From assembly GCA_028716525.1 (NCBI GenBank), contig JAQUPQ010000008.1:47448-111447 (forward strand): DNA of 64,000 nucleotides, written 5' to 3'. Shown in pieces: positions 1 to 7,897 of the stretch; positions within the stretch are counted from its first letter, which is position 1, and the number at the start of each line of letters is the position of its first letter. Position numbers and translations under genes: made by a program. The notes beneath the pieces are model-generated. The model did no database searches. It was not told the DNA's origin and saw only the letters and a program-made list of their open reading frames with translations. The stretch is from Terriglobia bacterium (GTDB taxonomy: Bacteria > Acidobacteriota > Terriglobia > JAIQFV01).

Positions 1-16
1 GGCCGAGAAGAAGTAG
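1..16 (+). CDS. 3' end of an upstream gene (possibly 50S ribosomal protein L25/Ctc)
   Basis: The first bases read in frame as Ala-Glu-Lys-Lys followed by TAG at 14-16. A lysine-rich tail immediately before pth fits the rplY/ctc gene that often precedes pth, but four residues cannot prove it. The identity is inferred from gene order only. Confidence 0.35.
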
Positions 17-67
17 CCGCGAGCTGGCGACTGGACGCCGTCGCGTCCGTCGCCGGGGACACATCGC

Positions 68-673
68 ATGCGTATTGTTGTGGGTTTGGGAAATCCCGGG
101 GAACGATTTGCCGCCACACCGCACAACCTGGGATTTCTGGTGGTGGACAAGCTGGCCGACCGATTGGGTATCGAGATTCGGCGGCCGGAATCCCAGTCGC
201 TGGTCGGGCGGGGACGCTGCGGCGAATGGGATGTGGTTGTGGCCAAGCCGCAGACGTTCATGAATCTGAGCGGTCAAGCGGTGCAGAAATTGTTGGCCCA
301 GCACCAGGCTTCACCCGAGGAAGTGATCGTGGTCGTGGACGATCTGGATCTTCCCTGGGGGCGCATGCGGATTCGCGAACGCGGCAACGCGGGAACTCAC
401 AACGGAATGCGCTCCGTCGTCGGCGCTGTGGGAACCGATTTCGCGCGCCTGCGGATGGGCATCGCTCCGGAGCACGCGGTTTCAGACCCGGCAGCCTTTG
501 TGCTGGCGCCGTTTGAAAAAATGCAGCGGCAGGGTTTGGAGGAGTTTGTGGACCGGGGCGCTCAGGCCCTTTTCGTTGTGCTGTCGGAGGGCACCCGGGC
601 CGCCATGAATCAGTTCAACGCCGCCCCCGAAGCGGAATCGGAAATCGATTCGCGGGACGGAACGACGCAGTAA
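68..673 (+). CDS. pth: peptidyl-tRNA hydrolase
   Basis: Cytosolic enzyme that cleaves the ester bond of peptidyl-tRNAs released from stalled ribosomes and so recycles tRNA. The 201-residue length is normal. The N-terminus has the family start GLGNPG (residues 6-11). Asn9, the catalytic His19 in the TPHNLGF segment, Asp91 in the DDLDLP motif and Asn112 in the GTHNGMRS motif are all present. The C-terminal tail beyond about residue 185 is low-complexity and acidic. It begins the run pth-rpsF-rpsR-rplI-dnaB; the gap to rpsF is 40 bp with a strong ribosome binding site for rpsF, so co-transcription is likely. Confidence 0.97.
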   Translation: MRIVVGLGNPGERFAATPHNLGFLVVDKLADRLGIEIRRPESQSLVGRGRCGEWDVVVAKPQTFMNLSGQAVQKLLAQHQASPEEVIVVVDDLDLPWGRMRIRERGNAGTHNGMRSVVGAVGTDFARLRMGIAPEHAVSDPAAFVLAPFEKMQRQGLEEFVDRGAQALFVVLSEGTRAAMNQFNAAPEAESEIDSRDGTTQ

Positions 674-713
674 GAAGGATTTTGAGTGTAGTTTTGCAAC
701 AAGGAGAGCATTT

Positions 714-1160
714 GTGGACCGACTCTATGAAATCATGTTCATCGTCAACCCGACCGTATCTGAAGAAGAGGTCGACAAGTTGATCACCCAGTTTGAAACC
801 ACCGTCACTTCCACCCACGGAGAAGTCCAGAAAGTCGACAAGATGGGCAAACGGCGCCTGGCGTATCGTGTGGGCAAGTTTTCGGAAGGCTTCTACGTCC
901 TCTTCACGGTCAAAAGCGGCGGTGAAACCATCAAGGAATTTGAGCGCCGTCTGCGCGTCACCGATGCGGTCATCAAGTATCTGACCGTCCGGGTGGACGA
1001 AGATCTAAAGCGGCTGGAGAAGATGAAGGCCAAGCGAGCGGCGCGCGCTGCCCGCAAACCCAAACCGGCGCCCAAGGTCGAAGAGGCTGCCGCACCTGAA
1101 ACGGCTCCGGAGACGCCGCCCCAAACGCCGCCTGAGGGTGCACCGCCCAACGCCGGGTGA
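714..1160 (+). CDS. rpsF: 30S ribosomal protein S6
   Basis: Component of the central domain of the small subunit, binding 16S rRNA together with S18. The start is GTG at 714 (VDRLYEIMFIV, read as Met), preceded by AAGGAG at 701-706; the normal S6 N-terminus begins here. Residues 1-95 are the S6 fold with the conserved GKRRLAYRV and EFERRLRVTDAV stretches. Residues 100-148 form an unusually long Lys/Ala/Pro/Glu-rich tail, likely disordered, as in many S6 proteins. It lies in the rpsF-rpsR-rplI order typical of bacteria. Confidence 0.97.
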   Translation: MDRLYEIMFIVNPTVSEEEVDKLITQFETTVTSTHGEVQKVDKMGKRRLAYRVGKFSEGFYVLFTVKSGGETIKEFERRLRVTDAVIKYLTVRVDEDLKRLEKMKAKRAARAARKPKPAPKVEEAAAPETAPETPPQTPPEGAPPNAG

Positions 1161-1221
1161 GAAGGATTTTGTTTGACGCCGGCCGAGACAGAGTGCCGGC
1201 CAAATCGGGAAGGAGTTCAGC

Positions 1222-1524
1222 ATGGAAGTACGAAAATCAAGTGGACCGCCACGATCGGGACCGCGTCCCGGTGGCCGGCCGTCTGGCCCAGGGCGGGGAC
1301 CCCGCCGGGATTTTGTGCGACGTCGCCGCGTCTGCAAGTTTTGCGTCGAGAAGATCGACTACATCGATTACAAAGACGCGCGCATCCTGATGCAGTTCAT
1401 CCCGGAGCGGGGCAAAGTCATGCCGAGACGGCTCTCGGGCGTGTGCTCACGGCATCAACGACGCCTCATGGAAGCGGTCAAACGGGCGCGCAACATCGCC
1501 TTGATTCCGTTTACCACGGAATGA
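1222..1524 (+). CDS. rpsR: 30S ribosomal protein S18
   Basis: Small-subunit protein that heterodimerises with S6. Start ATG 1222 follows a purine-rich AAGGAG about 7 bp upstream. Residues 1-35 are a basic, Gly/Pro/Arg-rich extension; the S18 domain follows ([17 protein letters not shown], then [11 protein letters not shown]). It keeps a CxxC pair (VCKFC) and the third Cys of GVCSRHQ, suggesting a zinc-binding form of S18. The 126 bp between this gene and rplI contain no convincing further gene. Confidence 0.96.
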   Translation: MEVRKSSGPPRSGPRPGGRPSGPGRGPRRDFVRRRRVCKFCVEKIDYIDYKDARILMQFIPERGKVMPRRLSGVCSRHQRRLMEAVKRARNIALIPFTTE

Positions 1525-1650
1525 TTGCAGCGGCGCTCGGGAGAATTGAAAGTCCGACTTTCGCCGGACCGGCCGCATGTCGAGGCGCAGCCGGTTTGAA
1601 ATCCAGCGGCGCGATCGGAGCCATGCCGGCGGAACATTAAGGAGAACGTT

Positions 1651-2106
1651 ATGGAAATTATCTTGAAGGAAACCATCGAGAAGCTCGGGACTCAGGGCCA
1701 GGTCGTGCGTGTCGCCGCCGGCTACGCCCGCAACTATTTGTTTCCCCGAAAACTGGCGATTCCAGCCACTCCCGCGAACATGAAGCTGATCGACCAGATC
1801 AAAGCGGTCGCTTTGAAGAAAGAAGCCGCCGATCGCACTCAAGCGGAGGGCTTGGCCGGATTGTTGGCGCAATTGACCGTCACCGTGGCGCGCAAGGTCG
1901 GCGAGAACGATGTGCTTTATGGCTCCGTGACGGCCATGGATATTGCCGAGGATTTGAAACGGCAAGGTTACGAACTGGACAAACGGAAAATTCACCTGGA
2001 GGAACCTCTCAAAACCCTGGGAGAGTACTCCGTCCCCATCAAGCTCCACCACGATGTGACCGCGCAAGTCAAAGTTCAGGTGGTCGCCGAAGCCTCGGCT
2101 TCGTAA
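1651..2106 (+). CDS. rplI: 50S ribosomal protein L9
   Basis: Large-subunit protein with two globular domains joined by a long helix. The start ATG 1651 has AAGGAG a few bases upstream. The N-terminal domain shows the family signature (GTQGQVVRVAAGYARNYL, residues 13-30), followed by FPRKLAIPAT, the connecting helix, and a C-terminal domain with LYGSVTAMDIAEDL and LGEYSVPIKLHHDV. The length of 151 residues is typical. An intrinsic terminator follows within 25 bp of the stop, so the ribosomal block probably ends here and dnaB has its own promoter. Confidence 0.97.
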   Translation: MEIILKETIEKLGTQGQVVRVAAGYARNYLFPRKLAIPATPANMKLIDQIKAVALKKEAADRTQAEGLAGLLAQLTVTVARKVGENDVLYGSVTAMDIAEDLKRQGYELDKRKIHLEEPLKTLGEYSVPIKLHHDVTAQVKVQVVAEASAS

Positions 2107-2128
2107 CGGATTCAAAGCTTCATCCTCA

Positions 2129-2159
2129 GGGCGATTCCTCTCGGGGAATTGCCTTTTTT
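2129..2159 (+). terminator. intrinsic terminator after rplI
   Basis: A 9-bp stem (GGCGATTCC at 2130-2138 pairing with GGAATTGCC at 2145-2153, one G-U pair) with a short loop is followed directly by six T residues at 2154-2159. Position just after the rplI stop codon supports a Rho-independent terminator. Confidence 0.85.
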
Positions 2160-2388
2160 GTTTGTGGGTTTCCCTGGCCGGACCCCGCCGGATGGAAAGC
2201 TTCATTCGGCCCGCATTCCATCGGCTTTTTCCCGGCGCCTGTGATGTTCCTGTGGATGGTTTGTGGAAGTCCAATGCGCGGACGGATTGGAATGTCAAGA
2301 GGATAGTGATTCGTGAAGGAAATTGTTTTTGTCGAATTGTGTTGAGGAAAACATTTTTCAGAATTAACGTGATAAGGTTTCGATCCAG

Positions 2389-2418
2389 TTGATTTTCAAC
2401 TCTGCGAAATCCTAGAAT
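2389..2418 (+). promoter_or_regulatory. possible dnaB promoter
   Basis: In the 350-bp gap between rplI and dnaB, TTGATT (2389-2394) and TAGAAT (2413-2418) are spaced by 18 bp, resembling a sigma-70 promoter 44 bp upstream of the dnaB ATG. The rest of the gap (2160-2388) shows no gene. Prediction from sequence resemblance only. Confidence 0.4.
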
Positions 2419-2462
2419 AACCCTTCAGCAGATCACGGCGCGACGTTTGGAAGCGTGGGCTC

Positions 2463-3797
2463 ATGGCGACTGAAATCTCCTCCCTTAAGGGATTGCCTTA
2501 TAACGAAGACGCGGAACGCTCCATCCTGGGCGCCATCCTGATCGACAATAATGCCTACAACACGGCCGTTCAGATCGTCAAGCGCGACGACTTTTACCTG
2601 GAAAGCCATCGCCGCATCTTCGATTCCATCCTGGATTTGGGTGAAGCCAATCAGTCAGTCGACCTGGTCACGCTGGCCGAGCGGCTTTCGCGCCGCGGCG
2701 ATCTCGAGAGTATTGGAGGGGCGGCGTATCTCTCGGCGCTGACGGATGGGCTGCCGCGCTCCACCAACGTGGAGTATTACGCCCGCATCGTCAAAGAGAA
2801 GTCCTTGCTGCGCAAAATGATCAATGTCTCCAACGGGGTTATTCAGCAATGCATGGAGGGAGACGGCGACGCCGAGGTGTTGCTGGATCGCGCGGAGAAC
2901 AGCTTCTTCCAACTCGCTGAAGACCGTGTGCGCGTGGGTTTTTATCACATCCAGCAGGTGTTCAACGAAAGCCTGCATTCACTCAGCGAATTTCAGGAGC
3001 GGCGCCGCCAAGTCACCGGCGTCAAAAGCGGCTATGACGACCTGGATCGCTTGATCTCCGGTCTCCAGCCCTCCGAGCTGATCATTTTGGCGGCCCGGCC
3101 TTCCATGGGAAAAACCGCGCTGGCGTTAAACATCGCCGAACATGTGGCCCTGCATCAAAACAAGACGGTCGGTATTTTCAGTTTGGAAATGTCGCGCGAA
3201 GCCGTGCTGCTGCGCATTCTGAGTTCGGTGGCGGACGTGGATGCTTCACGCGTGCGAAGCGGCTTCTTCGACAAGACGGAGCAAAACAAACTGGCCAATG
3301 GTCTCGACCGCCTCGTGGAGGCCCCGCTGTTCATCGACGACACACCCAACCTCAGTATTCTGGAGATGCGCGCCAAGGCACGACGCTTGCAGCGCGAGCA
3401 TGGCCTGGCGTTGTTGATCGTCGATTACTTGCAATTGATGAGCGGCCATGGACGGTTCGAGAACCGCGTCCAGGAAGTGTCTTCGATTACGCGAGGGCTC
3501 AAAGCCCTGGCCAAAGAACTCAACATACCTGTTCTGGCCCTGTCTCAGCTTTCCCGCGCCCCGGAACAGGAACGTACCGATCACCGTCCCCAACTCTCGC
3601 ACTTGCGCGAATCGGGATCCATCGAGCAGGACGCTGATGTGGTGATGTTTATCTTTCGGGAGAGTTACTACAAGCGCGACCAGCCGGACAACCGCCAGGC
3701 GGAGCTGATTATCGCCAAACAGCGCAACGGGCCCGTCGGAAACGTCAATCTGGTTTTCATGTGGGAGAAGACGCGCTTCGAATCGATGGAAGTGTAA
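2463..3797 (+). CDS. dnaB: replicative DNA helicase DnaB
   Basis: Hexameric ATP-dependent 5'-3' helicase that unwinds the replication fork and recruits primase. The 444-residue protein has an N-terminal DnaB domain (residues about 7-110, starting LPYNEDAERSILGAIL), a linker, and a RecA-like motor with Walker A AARPSMGKTALAL, Walker B LLIVDYLQLM, and the C-terminal motifs ALSQLSRAPE and DVVMFIFRE. No intein is visible. It follows the rplI terminator and ends convergently with the di-iron repair domain gene. Confidence 0.97.
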   Translation: MATEISSLKGLPYNEDAERSILGAILIDNNAYNTAVQIVKRDDFYLESHRRIFDSILDLGEANQSVDLVTLAERLSRRGDLESIGGAAYLSALTDGLPRSTNVEYYARIVKEKSLLRKMINVSNGVIQQCMEGDGDAEVLLDRAENSFFQLAEDRVRVGFYHIQQVFNESLHSLSEFQERRRQVTGVKSGYDDLDRLISGLQPSELIILAARPSMGKTALALNIAEHVALHQNKTVGIFSLEMSREAVLLRILSSVADVDASRVRSGFFDKTEQNKLANGLDRLVEAPLFIDDTPNLSILEMRAKARRLQREHGLALLIVDYLQLMSGHGRFENRVQEVSSITRGLKALAKELNIPVLALSQLSRAPEQERTDHRPQLSHLRESGSIEQDADVVMFIFRESYYKRDQPDNRQAELIIAKQRNGPVGNVNLVFMWEKTRFESMEV

Positions 3798-3869
3798 GAA
3801 GGGGGACCGCCACCCCGCATCCGGGAAACCGGACAACTCCCATACCCGATGTCAGTCCCCAGGTGAAAT

Positions 3870-4073
3870 TTACTGTGCCGTAGCGCCCAGGCTCTGCTTC
3901 AACGCGGCAATCAGGTCGCCTGCCTGAAAGCCTTTTTGACGCGCCGTGTCCTCAATGGATTGACTCGCCCCGCAGCATACATCCACGTTGAATCGATAGA
4001 AGATCGGTAGGGAGTCCGGATGACTCCGAAGAATCTCATTGATGGTTGAGGACCCCGTAATTTCTTCCGCCAT
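3870..4073 (-). CDS. ScdA/RIC N-terminal-domain (DUF542-like) protein
   Basis: Small protein (67 residues) matching the stand-alone N-terminal domain of the RIC/ScdA/YtfE di-iron proteins that repair iron-sulfur clusters after nitric oxide damage. The domain signature is visible: INEILRSHPDSLPIFYRFNVD, then VCCGASQSIEDTA with the paired cysteines. The hemerythrin-like di-iron domain of full RIC is absent. Start chosen at ATG 4073 because GGGAG lies just upstream; a longer in-frame start at 4115 would overlap the cupin gene. It is the last gene of a leftward operon with the cupin and the NnrS-like protein, supporting an NO-response role by context. Confidence 0.8.
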   Translation of the reverse strand: MAEEITGSSTINEILRSHPDSLPIFYRFNVDVCCGASQSIEDTARQKGFQAGDLIAALKQSLGATAQ

Positions 4074-4102
4074 GGTTTGCTCCCTTTTCTCCCACTCCGC
4101 TT

Positions 4103-4441
4103 TCAGTGGGAACATGTGCCGGCGCCAGCCGGTGCCGGAATGATCGTAGCCAGAATATTGATCGATTCGTTCTCCGCAGCCCGCATGCCATGAATCTCCA
4201 GCGGCTCGAAAAACATCAAATCGTCTTTGCTGACGCTGTATTCTTCTTCTCCCTTGCGAATGAACCCGGCGCCGTCAACCACGTGCATAACGACGCAGGC
4301 ATTCGCCTTGTGAGGTTCCACCGCCTGACCCGCGTTGAGATTGAACAGCACCACACGACAAGGGGTGCAGTCGTGCAGCAATCGTGCCGTGTAGCCGTCG
4401 GGACGAAAGTCCTGTGCCGATTTCCAGTTTGTTTTGCTCAT
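4103..4441 (-). CDS. cupin-domain protein
   Basis: Single-domain cupin of 112 residues; cupins are small beta-barrels that bind a metal and act as enzymes or sensors. The two motifs can be seen: GQAVEPHKANACVVMHVVDG around residues 38-57 and a second motif ending in EPLEIHGMRA around residues 80-90. The C-terminus ends CSH after an Ala/Pro-rich stretch. Start chosen at ATG 4441 with AAGGAAGGAT upstream; an in-frame start at 4462 lies closer to the preceding stop. It lies between the NnrS-like gene (33 bp upstream) and the ScdA_N gene in a probable operon. The substrate is unknown. Confidence 0.75.
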   Translation of the reverse strand: MSKTNWKSAQDFRPDGYTARLLHDCTPCRVVLFNLNAGQAVEPHKANACVVMHVVDGAGFIRKGEEEYSVSKDDLMFFEPLEIHGMRAAENESINILATIIPAPAGAGTCSH

Positions 4442-4474
4442 TAGCGCATCCTTCCTTTCCAAAAATCTTTTCCC

Positions 4475-6292
4475 TCATGCCGCCGATTGGCTCGCCAACA
4501 TGTCGCGCACCTTGTTCAGTGTGCTCACCAACAAGCGGGCATCGAGATTCTTTATCCGGGCCGCTTGCTCGACCGTAACGGCATGAGCCATGGTTTTTCT
4601 CAAAACCGGATTCCGAAGTTGATCGAAACCAAAATTCAAGAACACATCCAGGGTGGCGGGGTAACTGGCCAATACCTGCGCCACGGTCCAGGAAGCACTA
4701 ATGGGGCCCGCCATTTTCTTTTCGACCGCCGCCCGTACATCCGCCCTGCCTTGAATCGTGGCCACCAGGTTGTACGCGAACAGGCACAGGCCGATTAATT
4801 CGAAATAGCCTGAGGTTCCCGCGACCAGGAACATCGATTTTCCAAACGGCACCGTCAGCGCTTGAAATGCGACGCGCAGCAAATTTCCTGCGGTCATGAA
4901 TACGAAAGCGGCATTCAGCAACCGGGTGCTGTAGATGCGATGTCCCGTGAAGACCGGCACGATGCGGTTGGAATAACCCATGATCATCATGGTGATGAAT
5001 CCCACGGTCAGGGCGTGCCGATAGGCCCCCATCAACGCATGGGCCACCACTTGCCCCGTCATGAATTGATAAATCGAAAAACTGAAAATCATGACGGTCG
5101 CAGCCGCCAGCCAGGCATAGGATTGATAAACAAATTTCTCGTAATCGCGCGGCAGCGGAGTGCCGCTGAGATCCACTGTTGATTTCCCAAAAATGTGGAG
5201 ATTGTAGATGAACCCGACAATGGCCAGAAGTTCCACGCTTGCCGAAGCCAGCAGCAAGCCCCGTGCCCAGGGAGTCGCCGCCTGGTGCATCATCAAATCG
5301 GCCGCCATGCGAGCCATCAAAGCCGCGTTCCATGAGCCAAACACCCAACGATCCAGGGTGTTATTGGGGGATTTCTTTCCCATGAACACGCCCACGGTCC
5401 TGCGGCCGATCCCGAAAATGAACATTGTGATGAATCCATCGAGCTGAAGGTGGCGCAACGACCAGTTCAAGGCCTCTGGAATGGAGTTGGAATTCTGCGC
5501 CGCCATCGTCATCACAATTCCGACATTGGCCAGTCCCATGAGAAGGAACCAGGTCGATCCGGCCATCAAGTATTTTTCGAAACCCTCGTTGGATTGGGGC
5601 GAGGACTGCAGTGTTTTGAGGATAATCAAAACGAATAGACCGATGGCCACCAACTCCAACAGCGCGGAGGTGATCACGATTCCCGCAATGTGAGTGTTCC
5701 CCGCCATCAGGGGTTGAAAAATTCCCCGCAGCAGCACCCCGGCAGCCATTAGAACAAACGACGTTTCCGCAAAAAATTCATTCCACAGTTTTGTGGCTTT
5801 CATCCGCGGAACCACGTGATAGGCCACGCCCATGATAAATAACGAAACCCAGCCGAAAATCTGCACGTGTCCGTGGGCTTGGTTGGAGGGATCCAGCCAC
5901 TTGGGAAAATCGCGGTGAATGGCAATGAGGGTGAGATTGATGACGCCCCACACCACGCCGCCGGTCAAGGTGAAGGCCAGGGCGGCAAAGATGAATCGTT
6001 TATACAGCGGTATTTCTTGAGGCCCTTGCGCTGAAGCTTCCTTTTGCAGCGGTTCAGTCCGGATGAACTCCTTGACTTCCGAAATCAAGGTTTGGGGATT
6101 GATGTTGTGAACCACGGCAAACCATTGCAGCGGCTCGTCGGGCCCGCGCTCTCCGCCGCAGCCCATAAGCCCGTAACGAGTGAACAGCTCCACGGTTTGA
6201 GGAAAGGCGGCAATAATGGCGCGAATGTTGGTGTTCGAGCCGATCGCATCCACCGTCAAAACTTCATTTTCTTTCGCGAGCGATGTGCTCAT
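4475..6292 (-). CDS. NnrS-like / haem-copper-oxidase-like membrane protein flanked by two DUF1858-type domains
   Basis: 605 residues in three parts. Residues about 12-75 resemble a DUF1858/ScdA_N-type helical domain (IRAIIAAFPQTVELFTRYGL, then MGCGGERGPDE). Residues about 95-520 contain roughly twelve hydrophobic segments. Three of these carry related histidine motifs: AHGHVQIFGW with YHVVPRM, SLRHLQLDGF with GIGRRTVGVF, and YRHALTVGF with YSNRIVPVFTG; they recall the haem-binding repeats of NnrS and cbb3-oxidase-like proteins. Residues about 530-600 form a second DUF1858-type domain (WTVAQVLASYPATLDVFLNFG). NnrS family members are haem and copper proteins linked to NO tolerance. The neighbours (ScdA_N protein, cupin, Crp/Fnr regulator) and an Fnr-like box at -41 fit that role. 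The exact chemistry is unknown. Confidence 0.75.
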   Translation of the reverse strand: MSTSLAKENEVLTVDAIGSNTNIRAIIAAFPQTVELFTRYGLMGCGGERGPDEPLQWFAVVHNINPQTLISEVKEFIRTEPLQKEASAQGPQEIPLYKRFIFAALAFTLTGGVVWGVINLTLIAIHRDFPKWLDPSNQAHGHVQIFGWVSLFIMGVAYHVVPRMKATKLWNEFFAETSFVLMAAGVLLRGIFQPLMAGNTHIAGIVITSALLELVAIGLFVLIILKTLQSSPQSNEGFEKYLMAGSTWFLLMGLANVGIVMTMAAQNSNSIPEALNWSLRHLQLDGFITMFIFGIGRRTVGVFMGKKSPNNTLDRWVFGSWNAALMARMAADLMMHQAATPWARGLLLASASVELLAIVGFIYNLHIFGKSTVDLSGTPLPRDYEKFVYQSYAWLAAATVMIFSFSIYQFMTGQVVAHALMGAYRHALTVGFITMMIMGYSNRIVPVFTGHRIYSTRLLNAAFVFMTAGNLLRVAFQALTVPFGKSMFLVAGTSGYFELIGLCLFAYNLVATIQGRADVRAAVEKKMAGPISASWTVAQVLASYPATLDVFLNFGFDQLRNPVLRKTMAHAVTVEQAARIKNLDARLLVSTLNKVRDMLASQSAA

Positions 6293-6328
6293 ATCCTTCT
6301 CCTGAGAAGATCCTCAATTCACAGGAAA

Positions 6329-6369
6329 AGGATATCCCTGGACCTTTTTGGGGGCCATGACTTATGTCA
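6329..6369 (-). promoter_or_regulatory. Fnr/Dnr-like operator and -10 of the NnrS-like operon
   Basis: Leftward promoter of the NnrS-like gene. The symmetric box TGAC-TTAT-GTCA lies at 6358-6369. Reading leftward, a -10-like TATCCT occupies 6334-6329, predicting a start near 6322. The box centre (6363.5) is then about 41.5 bp upstream, the classical class II position for Crp/Fnr activators. The same box type recurs before the YwiC-like gene. Confidence 0.65.
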
Positions 6370-6376
6370 CGAGAAG

Positions 6377-6449
6377 AAGTTGGGGACAGACACCTTCAGT
6401 CCAAGAATCCCTCGATTCTTTCAAAAACTGGTGTCTGTCCCCGGAGTGG
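6377..6449. repeat. 73-bp hairpin repeat, copy 1
   Basis: Arms GGGGACAGACACC (6382-6394) and GGTGTCTGTCCCC (6430-6442) form a perfect 13-bp inverted repeat. The same 73-bp unit recurs at 6664-6736 in the same orientation with only a few differences, all in the loop. The two copies bracket the RelE-like remnant. Confidence 0.9.
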
Positions 6450-6711
6450 CATCGCGCTCTCGGCGGTGGCCTATCCGAAGGATCACAACATCATGGCCCA
6501 AGAGCGCGAAGATGACTCGGTAGTCCCCCACCCGAAATTTCCTCAGCCCGGCAAACGGCCCTCTCAGAAGCGGATACTTCTCGGCGTTCTTTGACAATTC
6601 TGCTTCAATGCGATCCAGCACGCGACGGGCTTCGCCCCTGGACAGCTTCTTAAGGTCGCGGAAAAGTTGGGGACAGACACCTTCAGTCCAAGAATCCCTC
6701 GATTCTTTCAT
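6421..6711 (-). pseudogene. RelE/ParE-family toxin remnant between two hairpin repeats
   Basis: The open frame encodes 96 residues. Its centre (FRDLKKLSRGEARRVLDRIE, then LLRGPFAGLRKFRVGDYRVIF and ILRIGHRRE) is clearly RelE-like. These toxins are mRNA interferases that cleave transcripts on the ribosome. The first 16 codons and the last codons are translated from the two 73-bp repeat copies, replacing the usual short RelE N-terminal strand. No antitoxin gene is adjacent. I read it as a decayed toxin trimmed by repeat insertion; a functional variant cannot be excluded because the frame is intact. Confidence 0.65.
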
Positions 6712-6736
6712 AGATTGGTGTCTGTCCCCGGAGTGG
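6664..6736. repeat. 73-bp hairpin repeat, copy 2
   Basis: Second direct copy of the unit at 6377-6449, with the same GGGGACAGACACC / GGTGTCTGTCCCC arms. It covers the 5' end of the RelE-like frame. Confidence 0.9.
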
Positions 6737-6902
6737 TAGGTCGGAACTGAATCATCCCCCAGCTTCCGTTGGGGGAATTAGCGCCGCTCACCCTTTAGCG
6801 TCAATTTCTCTTCGGTTGATGCGTATGCGCAAGGCGGGATCCGAGCTACCAGAAATCAGCGCAATAGAAGTCGGTGGAAATGAGAGCAACGGCGTGATGA
6901 GC

Positions 6903-7595
6903 CTATTTCTTGAGCCCGGAGGCGATTTCTTTGAGTTCAGGGAGAGAATGAACGGTGATGTGTCGGCCGTCGGTGGAAATTAGTTTTTCATCCTGAAAAC
7001 GGCCGAGCGTGCGCGACACCAGTTCACGGACTGTACCCAACTGGGCGGCAATCTCCTGCTGAGAATACGCCAGTTCAAACTCGACCCCGGCGCCGGTTTT
7101 ACGACCTTTGCCTTCCGCCAACGTGACCAGCCGCCGAGCCAAGCGTTGACTGACTTCTTTCAATGATAATTCCTCCACCAACATGACCATTCTCCGCAAA
7201 CGCATGCTGAGGGAGCGGATGACCGCCATGGCGATTTCGGGATGTTGTCGCAGGGTGGCATCGAAATCGCGCCGTGAAATGAAGAGCAGCTCCGCCTCGT
7301 CGACGCATTGCGCGGCCGCCGGATACTTTCCTCCGTCAAACAGCGGCAGCTCCGCGACCGGCGTTCCCGGCAATTGCATGTCCAGGGATTGTTCGCGTCC
7401 GCTCGCAGAGCACTTCAAAATCCTCACGGCGCCCCGCACCACCACAAACAAACCTTTGCATTCGTCGCCCTCTGCAAACAGGAATTCGCCTTTGCCGTAG
7501 GTTTTCTCAACCGCGTGCTGAGCCAGCGCCGCAATTTCAGTCTCGCCCAGCTCGTGAAAGAAGGGAACGCGTTTTAAGAGTGCGGTTTTATCCAT
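6903..7595 (-). CDS. Crp/Fnr-family transcriptional regulator
   Basis: 230 residues. An N-terminal cyclic-nucleotide-binding-type beta-roll (residues about 10-120: VPFFHELGETEIAALA, GEFLFAEGD, GAVRIL) is followed by the dimer helix and a C-terminal winged helix with SQQEIAAQLGTVRELVSRTL. Recognition-helix residues Arg190, Glu191, Ser194 and Arg195 combine the Crp-type Arg-Glu with the Fnr-type Ser-Arg, consistent with reading TGAC half-sites. The N-terminal cysteine cluster of oxygen-sensing Fnr is absent, so a Dnr/HcpR-type sensor is more likely. Start chosen at ATG 7595 (AGGAAGGAGA upstream) rather than the in-frame 7622. It lies between the two promoters carrying TGAC-N4-GTCA boxes and is their likely regulator. 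Confidence 0.88.
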   Translation of the reverse strand: MDKTALLKRVPFFHELGETEIAALAQHAVEKTYGKGEFLFAEGDECKGLFVVVRGAVRILKCSASGREQSLDMQLPGTPVAELPLFDGGKYPAAAQCVDEAELLFISRRDFDATLRQHPEIAMAVIRSLSMRLRRMVMLVEELSLKEVSQRLARRLVTLAEGKGRKTGAGVEFELAYSQQEIAAQLGTVRELVSRTLGRFQDEKLISTDGRHITVHSLPELKEIASGLKK

Positions 7596-7618
7596 GGAAC
7601 TCTCCTTCCTGCACACCG

Positions 7619-7633
7619 ACAAATATGATTTGT
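7619..7633. promoter_or_regulatory. inverted repeat in the Crp/Fnr gene leader
   Basis: ACAAAT-ATG-ATTTGT forms a perfect 6-3-6 inverted repeat 24 bp upstream of the chosen ATG of the regulator. It differs from the TGAC-N4-GTCA boxes in sequence and spacing. A role as an operator is only a possibility. Confidence 0.35.
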
Positions 7634-7732
7634 GGAACCTTTTGTCTCGTTTAGTTTATCTAATTCAAGGGGGATGTTCAAAGGGCAGCTCTTGGCAATA
7701 TGGATGGGTCCTGGTCGAAATGCCTGAAGAAC

Positions 7733-7872
7733 TCACCGCGGAGACGCCGAGATGCGCAGAGGCCATAAAGGTCAGAGCACGAGAACGAGTTCATTCCAAA
7801 ATCTGGCGGAGACTTTTTAAGTAATTATTTCATTTCAGCGCAACCTCTGCGAACTTTGCGTCTCTGCGGTGA
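7733..7872. repeat. TIR-bounded element, TCACCGC(A/G)GAGACGC type, copy A
   Basis: Left end TCACCGCGGAGACGC at 7733-7747 and right end GCGTCTCTGCGGTGA near 7858-7872 form terminal inverted repeats of an approximately 140-bp non-coding element. A second member lies at 28598-28744 and partial ends occur near 15388 and 27260-27300. It sits directly upstream of the Fnr-like box of the YwiC-like gene. Confidence 0.75.
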
Positions 7873-7897
7873 GCATATCTTCACTCCTCCGAATTTG

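Noticed and set aside
2162..2392. 76-codon open frame between rplI and dnaB
   Set aside because: No ribosome binding site or recognisable features; it overlaps the probable dnaB promoter.
7619..7633. Fnr-like box in the regulator's own promoter
   Set aside because: The inverted repeat ACAAAT-N3-ATTTGT has neither the TGAC half-site nor the N4 spacing of the other two boxes; autoregulation is not supported.
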